Source of the DNA: Acanthaster planci | Taxonomy: Eukaryota > Echinodermata > Asteroidea > Valvatida > Acanthasteridae | Direction: 5' to 3' | Length of the DNA: 22,443 bases | Assembly (NCBI RefSeq): GCF_001949145.1 | Contig: NW_019091418.1 | Location: forward strand, 3,092,882-3,115,324 | Part shown: positions 12,101 to 21,100 of the stretch, piece after piece | How positions within the stretch are numbered: the first letter of the stretch is position 1 | How the letters are laid out: each line of letters begins with the position of its first letter | Made by a program: the position numbers and the translations under genes | Notes under the pieces: model-generated | Databases searched by the model: none | The model's input: the letters and a program-made list of their open reading frames with translations, nothing else | Told to the model about the DNA's origin: nothing

Positions 12101-15100
12101 TATGAATTTTAAAGGGAAGGATAGTTTTTCTGTATTAGTCAAACTTCAAAGCAGTCAATATTTGCATATTTCATCCATGAAATCTCCTGTTGGAGTTAGC
12201 GGCATCTACAACTGTAGGAGTGAGAAGATTACTGACAATTCATTTTCAGATGAGACTTGTAATCTCCTAAAATAACCTGGAAACAATGCTTTGGTTGAAG
12301 TAACTCTTTATTATATACACTTTGTAGAATTTTACAATGTGTACAATGAAAGATTTGCATGCATCCCATGTTACTTTGCACTGAACTAAAGATTGAGAAG
12401 TGTATGGAATACGCACATGAACCATGCATAGTACATGTACTTATGCAGGTGACGCACATTGGATTGCCAATAGTTTAAACAAGATGATTTTCGTTTGATT
12501 ATCTCACAAAAAAATCTATATTGCTTAAAAATTAACTCGGCATAACAGACAAATCCACAACATGTAGACTGTATGAGGTGTGTTCTATGTCAGCAGGTAA
12601 TTAAGTTTTTGTAGTCTATTGAACAGTAATTTTACCGATGTTTGTACATGTGCATGGAAAGTTGGAGCACCAGAAATGTAATGCTGATTCAAAATTATTA
12701 ATCGCACATACATGTACATGTTCATGTACCATACAGATTGGTTGTACTTGTAAAATACATGTGATAACAATTTACACCAACAATATCCCAATATTCACTG
12801 CTTATTATTTTTACATGTATATACATGGAAGTTACAGTTACATACATGTACTGTACATGTACATACACTGTACATGTACATGTCGGTATTCACAGTGTTT
12901 CCTTGAACAAAAGTAATGTACATGTACCATATGAGAAACTAACAATGAGATGGGATTGTAGGCTACCAGTATAGGTGGTTCTGGGCATTTCAATGAGTTG
13001 CTGAGAAGTTTTATCAGTAACCAAAAGCATATATACTGTAGAGTTACGCACAGCAGGTCGTGGCACTGATTTATGTGCGCAGCATTTCTACATATACTGT
13101 ACATGTACATGTACCTGGAATTAAACAGAGTTCCTACATGTATGAACAGGTGAATGTTGACACACATTTGAATGCCTGTTGTCTGGTTACTAGAACAGTG
13201 GTTGTGAAATGATTAATTTCAGAAATGTCAAGGTACTGCTGATATGTTTTCAGACTTTGATCACATGTAAATACATGTAAAGAAGCCACATACCTGTATT
13301 TTTCAGTGTAGATTTATTAATCATTTGTATTGATAAATGTACATGTACTGATTTGTCTTGAATGTGTACATTTGCAGATTGCCAGATGCTAGTTTGCATT
13401 ACAATTAAATCCTTTTTCCACTTTTGCATGTGTAAGTATATGTACTTGTACATGTATGTTAAAGGCTGTCAACAATTCTCCAGTAAATTTTAAAGGATTT
13501 TTTTTAGAAAGACGCATTCAGTTGGTAGCCATGATTACATAAGACTTGTTGCCCCTTGAAAGGTTCATGGACCGTACAAATGTAAAAATGTGTTTCTTCT
13601 CCTTGCCATATTGGTTCAGGAAGACTCCTGTAAGTTTGTACACAGGAAGTTAGTATTATAACCCTAACACTCCTTAATCCTTCACCTGTTGGAGGACTGA
13701 GGAGTGTTAGGGTTAATGATATACATGTATTATATAAAATTCCTTACACCGAGTTTTGATTTCTTATTAAAACTAGGTTGGAAAAAGTCATGTTCATGTA
13801 TGGAGACCACGAATGGTTGACAGCATTCCATGATTATTCACAGTTGTGTGCCCATGCATATCGCTTACTCCATGCATATCGCTTACTCTATGCATATCGC
13901 TTACTCTATGCATATCGCTTACTCTATGCATATCGCTTACTCTATGCATATCGCTTACTCTATGCATATCGCTTACTCTATGCATATCGCTTACTCTATG
14001 CATATCGCTTACTCTCTGCCTTCTCCCCCTCATTTCCTTTTTGTCTGCAGGGCCTGGTGCTTTCTTCGGAATAACCATGGCAACGGTGGTCATTTTCAAC
14101 GGTACGTAATTGAAATGAGCCGGTGGGTGCATTTATCAAAATCACTACGGTTCCTGCCTGTTGACTTGATTTGTGAAGTGTTTGGCAAACAACCTGGGGA
14201 GGTGTTTTCACAAAACAGTCCAGCATCCTCGCTTTCAACTTAAGGCCTGTTCATACCTCTTATTACAAGCCTGACGGGTGAATGTAATAACAAAGCGAAT
14301 TTGATGTCACATGAGATGAACTAAAATGAAATCAATGAAACAAGCCCAACTTTAGAGTTTTTCAGCTGGCATTAACAGCAGAGTTCTGCCCAAATACTGT
14401 TACTGTACTTTTGTCTGTAATCTTGCCAAAAGATTTATTGAATAGGTCAGGGGAACAATTCATCTTTGAAGATGACAGAGTTGATATCGTATATCATGGT
14501 CATAAGTCCATACCATGGATTGTTCTTAGCTTCACAAGTCAGTTATCTTGTAGTGTGTGTGTTGGGTATGGGACTATGTGTAAAGTACATGTATATGGTC
14601 TTATCTGTAATATTGTTTGTCTGTACTTAAAACTCAATTTATTATTAATGCAGGCTTGTTGACCTTTAGACTGTGAGAATAATCAAAACAAGTACACTCA
14701 TGTTGAGAGATTACTCTTGCTACATGTACATGTACTTAGAAGGCAATACCAAGAGGTGATTTACAACTGCTTTGCTGAAATACTCAATATTCCTAACAAC
14801 TTAATTAAACCATCTAAACCAGTTCGAATTGTCTCAAGATTCAAAAGCTTGCTGGTGTAACATTGCATGTATAATTCCCATCAACCCAATGTAATCCTGA
14901 ACGCTTGTTATACATGAAAGATTTAAATATGTAAATCACTGTTGACACCAGGCAGGTCAGTCTATTTGAAGTTTGAATCAAGCACTTTTGAGAACATACA
15001 GTATGATAAATATGTCGGTCAGAATTGCTTGAAGGAATTTTTACAACCCTAACTTTGACCCTGTCCTTGGTATTGTATAGGAGTGGTTACAAGCATAGTT

Positions 15101-18100
15101 GGAGGGTGTTTACATTCTTAAGAGCATCTCTGAATGAGATGCCTGGGTACTTGAGATTAGTCAATTCGTTTGGTCAGATTCTTTCAATTGATGTTCAAAC
15201 CATCGATTAAAATGCATTGCCTGTATAATGAGTAGACGGCAGTAGGACTACTCCACAGAGCTGTGTAAGGTATGTTCAGACAGAGAACTATGGGTACCCT
15301 ACATGCAGCTCTAATCCAATTAATGAACTCATTGGAGGTCCTGTAGAGGCAAGTGTTGAAGTTTCAAATGTGCACTGTACTCCCATTCATACATTGAAAA
15401 CCACTATATACATATACATGTACTGTACATGTAGTAACAGCTACATTGTACAGTGGAGCGACGTATCAGTATCCCTGGAAGAGTTCCCTTTCTTCCTCTA
15501 ACCATGTGCTTTATGCATGAAGTATAGCTGAAGAACAGTTAGTCCTGGGAGTTGAACCAGGCAACAGGTGCTCTGATAGCTTTCAATCTGTTTTCCATAC
15601 ATGTACAAGCAGATTGTTTTGAATATTATTAGGTTGGCTAGCTCGAGATCTATTTTATCCAGAAGTGAAGCTTTGCTGTGTTCAAATGACAACTGTTCTG
15701 GGTGGAGCTACATGTATATTGCATGTACCTTGCCCCAAAGCTATCTCCGAATGGTGGAACTACTTGCAAGTTGTATTCAGATGACAACTGTTTTGAGTGG
15801 AGCTGGCTAGCCCCAAAGCTACATGTATCTCCAGAGGTGAAGCTTAGTTTGTTCAGATGACAACTGTTCTGGGTGGAGCTACATGTACAAGTAGCTCTGC
15901 ACGTAGCCACTCATGTGAACAGTATACATTGTATCTAATTGCTTGAGCATTAAGTTGTCCTTCCCTAGCCAAAGTGTTGACTTCTGCATGCGGACATTTT
16001 ATTTCATGCTCATGTTTATACGTGTAGAGCATAGTAAAATGAGATAGAATCAATGTTGTGACTCATTAAACAGTCTCAACGGTACCCGCTGCTTCACCTG
16101 ACTTTGACCGGCCAGCCGACCCCGGCAAGCTTGGTGGTCGAGTGGTTAAGACGTCTGCACTAGTAAGCAGGAGGTCGTGGGTTCGAGTCCCACCCGAGTA
16201 AGCTTGTGACTTTTTTTTCACAAGCTCTCGGACAAGCACTGAGTATACAGTGTGTATACGTTGGGTAAGGGCAAAACCCATTATATAAAGCCTCAACTCA
16301 ATTTTGCAGCACAATTGGTATGTACATGTACCTGTATACGTTGTTTCCGTGAAGCACACCTGTATGTAAATGCTCATTTACTGATAGTGTATTTGGTTTC
16401 TTTAGTGAACGGCTGTCATCTTTGTTGACTCATCCTTTTAGAATACAGACATACATGTACCTACTGTAGATATGCAAAATGCTGTACCAATGTCAAGTTT
16501 TCCTTGGAGGTTTGTGTATAAACATGGATGCATCCAGCAGGCATTACTTTGCATATCAAGTTAGTGCTCTAGCATTTATGTATGAATAGTTTCCCTATTC
16601 AACAAGGTGCTGCATGACCGTGTATTTAACATTTGATAATGCCCACTGTGTAAAAACAAGCTGGCACCTGGATACGAGACAGTTTAATCCATTCCTATTG
16701 ATCAAGAGTCTGTGCACTGGCAAACTTGCCACTCGTGACGCGTGCCAAGTCTGTATGTGACCCGCTCTGCAAAAAAGGGTAATAAGTCGCGCAATGCCAA
16801 AATATGTTATGGCCTGTTCTACATGTATTTGGAGAGGGCAAATGTCTTCGAAGCATGATTTTGTGTTGTTTCCTTTAATAGCTTCTATAAGATTTATATT
16901 TTTAGAACTTGTGACTACAAACATGGATACTGATGAATAAAGATGAAAAATTGATGATTCAGTAGGAAATCCTACATGGCATTGTGTTTCCAAACGCTAC
17001 AATGCAAGAGCTTTTTCTCAAAAAGTGCTTTTATTGAATCCAAAAATGTGGATATAAAAATGTCCATAGATATCCACAATGCAGCGCACTACAAGGGTCA
17101 TTCATGTATCAAATTGTAGCTTTTGATGTACAGAATCCAGCCAAAACCAAAACTCATAGCCTGAATCTGGTGACTTATTACCCATTTTTCTAGAGCGGGT
17201 CATATATAAGATTTTTCTGGACTACACAAGGAACATATCACAGAATGGACAAGAGTGTTCGAAAAAATGAAAGTAAAACTCTTGGACAAATCCTTGGAAA
17301 TACATCATATATTGACTTCTTTTGACTTTCTGACTGAATGGTATAATTTATGAATGGGAATACACGTATATATGTACTTTGTTGGTCTTAAACTAATGTT
17401 TTAAGACTAGGCTCAGCCACGTTCTCCAGAGTTGGCTTGAAATGTTCACTTAAGACCAGCCAAGAATGTATTTATTCCCTCATTAATATAGCTCTGAACA
17501 TTATTAAGAAGCGCCATTTCTCTTTTTTTTTCTGTATTTTACCCATCTGTGTGTCTTCTTGGGGGTGCCCAATGTTTACAGGTGCTGCAGCAGTCTACCA
17601 GTCAGGAATCTTTGCCTTTGCTGCCAAACTTCCTGATATCTACTTGCAGAGTTACATTGTTGGCCAGGTACATGAACTCTACTTCTTTTTTTCATTTAGA
17701 ACTTTCTTTTTGCTTGGGGGAGGGGTTAAAACTTCACCAAGGTACATGTACAGTGTATGTGTTTACTTAAAACGCTACTAATGTTTACAAATAATCATCA
17801 CTTTGATATGCACAGTGGTACCTGTATATTTCAGTTTCTTTACACACAAACAATATTCTCACATAACGCCAGTTTAAAACTAAAGACTATTTATTTGTTC
17901 CACTGTCTTGAGTAACCAAGTCTGTAGGCTGGGATGGGATGTTGATTTGTTCAGTGTAATTGACAGTAGTATGATTCCTGGCATGCCCTAGTGAGCTATT
18001 AACCAACAGTTTATTGGGGAATCACTGATGGCTTTACAGCCAGCTCTTAGCTTATGCATGAGTGATATAGGTTAAACCAAGGAAGGCCCACAAGTATTCT

Positions 18101-21100
18101 TTGCTTAGGCCCACTTCAAATGTCAAATTTCTATCTGGGCTAATTTCATTCATTGTACATGTAACTGACATAAAAGCAACAAAAGTTTGGCAGTAGCTTC
18201 AAACATTGATGTTCTGTTGAAGATGATGCACTATGAGAGGAGATTATGATGATTGTGTGACATGGCCTGTCTCTGATCAATTCTATTGCAAGTGATATGA
18301 AATAGAGAGTTTTGATTTTTCTGTTCATGTCTCCTTTTTAAGGGAAAATGTCATAACTGCCCCCACACCGATCTGGTACATGTAGAATAGACATCTGGTC
18401 AAAACGCAGGTTGGCTATAAATGTAAAGCTGGATATGAATTCAGAGAAATGATTCACAAAGGCATTTCTGGCTACTGTTACTATTACTGAAATTCTAACA
18501 TCTGTAAAGCATCGGTTGTGGATCTACCAGTAGCATGTTCTTCATTAAAATGGACCAAAATGCAACTCCAGATGTCATTTTTCAAAACTTCTAAAAGAGT
18601 TACTTTGATCATGTAAAATACAAATTAGCACCTTCAGATTTATAAAAATGATTATTTGGGAATAATTGGGCATAATGTGTACATTTGGTGGACATTTGGT
18701 TGGCTACCAGTGCAAATCAAATGGAGTTGAATTCATTTAAAGTTTTACGTCTAAGTGTTTACACCAGAAGACTTGATTTCAAAACTTCTCTCAACAGCAA
18801 GGAGAAATTTTGAACTGATGTACTTTAATGCACCTAAGAAATAACTGTAAATAATATAAATCATGAAAAAAAAGCAAAAATTGACGGAAAGTGATGAGAA
18901 AGGTTTGGCTGTCTTCATTCTTTTACCGTTTATAATCACTCTCACTATACCAGCATATCTGCCAGGTCTTATACCTTTCAACCACTGAAAATTATTTTTA
19001 AGTTTGGCTGCATCAAAAATGTACATGTATAATGAGTACAATATGTTTGTTGCGAACGTCCTATTTGACAGAATTTTGATGACGTTCGAGAATTTTGACC
19101 AAAAATGCTTGACATGTTCGAGAATGCCAAAAATTCTGTCACATGTAATGCTTGAAAATTCCATCTGCGATTTTTTATTTTGCCATTTATTTTGGAGATA
19201 TCCCCGCTGAAAACTACATTAAAATTATTAAATCTGCACATTACAGTTTCATCATAAATCGTATTTTATGTCTCGGACGTCATTTTTTTTCAAACGTCAT
19301 TCAGTATGACCGATTTTTTTTTTTAGAAAAGAAGAGAAAAATCCCAGAGCATCACCATTCCGTGAAGGGGCTCGTAAATATCAAATTAAAAGGAGGTCAC
19401 ACTGTCTGGGTTGATGTCAAAGGTCAAACAATCCACAATGTAGCAAAACGTTTACTAATGGCATCATGAGATAATGACGGAAGCTGCAAAATTGCCACTA
19501 TCGGTATTTTGGACTGGAGTTTTCAGAAACATACTTGAAGAAAATCTGATCAGTTCAGTCATAAAATGATGGTGGTTTGGGGTGCTTTTTTGAACTCTTT
19601 TTTAAAGCTTTTGTCGTACATTGATTTTTTTTGACACATTCACGACTGCTGACTTCGGGTCCCAATTAACTGTGAGAGGTATTTTTTTATTTTGTGATGA
19701 CGGTTTTAATATGTGTAAATATTATCTCCTGTCACCACACACATATCTGTGTAAAATAACTACAGGGATTATCACTCCTCAGTAAACTCTAATCGGCTAG
19801 GTTTTCAACAGGTTGTTCACATCCGTCAAAAATGCTGACGTTCAAGACTTTAATTAATTAACTTCAATTACATGTAAGTTGAAAGGACCAGTCATCATTG
19901 TTCCAGATGTGAACCGTGACTTCCCTCATTACATTTCACTGCTGTTCTCTTCAAGAAAAATGAACCCCAAAGTTGAACATTATCTAATGGTCCATATTTT
20001 GATTAACCTGCCATATATGTGCATGTATGTCTCTATATAAAGACTCTCTAGATGAGATTATACTATTGTGGTTGCATAAAATGACCAATTGTTTGTAAAG
20101 TTTGTTTGAAAAAGCTTGTGAATCCATTTTCAGAAATATGGGGCATGAAAGAGAATAATGTCACATATGATGGAACTCGGTTTCCTCATACATGTATTTC
20201 TGTTTATCAATAACATCTTTAGACAGAGGGTCCTCGTTACTCAATGATATGTGGATGGGTGCCACCATTTTATTTCACAACCAAACCGAATAGAACTGTT
20301 GCAAGCGCATGCACATTTTAAAAAGTACCACTGCAATCTGGAACTGGGACTTGCAAATTGAATTAGACGCAGTAGAAATTGGGCAGTGTCAGCTGGGCTG
20401 TTCTTCTGCCATTAAAAGCAGCAAGACCTGTCCAACTTCCAGCAGAAAGTCAGCAGTTGCTTCAAACGTCCAATTTCTGCTGTGTCTCGTTCAAATTTTG
20501 TGCCGTTAATTGAATTAGATACGACAGAGGTTTGACATTTGAAGGGGGCCTCATCAGTCTGGAGTAGATCCGGTATCACATAATGGCTTAGTGACCGTTC
20601 CCTGTACCCCTAGGCTGATACAGCAATTTGTATCCAATTTCAATGTTAAATATCTCAACTTGCAATGATGAAATTTAAATTGTATCGGGAGAGACCCGAA
20701 ACATTTAGATGATGCTTTAATGGTTTTCTTGTTGCACAGCCAATCAGATTTTTGCAAAAGGAGCTTTTCAGTCAGTGTTTTTTGTTCTACGGGTATATAT
20801 TCTGTTGAAGAAAAGCACCCCTTACAATGGAAACACACACAATCCTTTGCAGGCTGCTCGAACAGGCCTTGCGATTGGTCAGATTGGATGATATCTGTGA
20901 TTTAATAACCCGTACAAATACCTGTAGGGTTATACTCCAGACTGCTTATAACTTTATTCATCAATTGCCAATTCTTTGATGGAAAGATTTTAGTCAATTG
21001 TTAATTAACCGCCACTTTGTGAAAATTAATGCTTCCTTTCAGAAGGTGCAAGAGTATAGCCAGAAATTTCTTAAAACCCACGATATCTACTCATAAAAAA

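Larger units (their letters stand above)
10026..14050 (+). other. Intron 3 of the ENT gene
   Basis: A 4.0-kb phase 1 intron from GTAAGT to GTCTGCAG. It starts with a pyrimidine-rich run near 10118-10153 and holds palindromes with ACGT cores (10271-10282, 10454-10465), a 147-bp tandem pair, the 74-85 bp minisatellite, a hairpin element and the 18-bp minisatellite. The stretch 11770-13640 is AT-rich with dense ACATGT words (longest run about 12838-12885) and no recognised gene. Confidence 0.88.
14102..17581 (+). other. Intron 4 of the ENT gene
   Basis: A 3.5-kb phase 1 intron from GTACGT to GTTTACAG. It contains a degenerate triplicated repeat (15658-15895), a SINE (about 16120-16300) and a MITE (16754-17206). 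The stretches 14110-15650, 16310-16750 and 17210-17580 show no gene I recognise. The frame at 15025-15210 is probably chance. Confidence 0.88.

Noticed and set aside
11563-13167. ORFs rich in CMYMYV, HVHV and TCTC runs
   Set aside because: Direct translations of ACATGT/GTACAT low-complexity sequence.
11186-14015. CRISPR-like arrays
   Set aside because: Both arrays repeat head to tail with no unique spacers, and the sequence is eukaryotic.
13794-14243. Long ORFs on both strands through the 18-bp array (repeats such as HRVSDM and YRLLYA)
   Set aside because: They arise because an 18-bp unit without stops is open in several frames at once; no flanking protein similarity.
16128-16200. Functional tRNA-Thr gene
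   Set aside because: Eight-base anticodon loop, imperfect acceptor stem and an attached SINE body point to a tRNA-derived repeat.
16066-16377. Minus-strand ORF with SGGTRTHDLLLTSADVLTTR
   Set aside because: It is the antisense translation of the SINE's tRNA-like head, a well-known artefact in protein databases.
18751-19164. 137-codon minus-strand ORF
   Set aside because: Hydrophobic, AT-driven composition crossing an inverted-repeat cluster; no motif seen.
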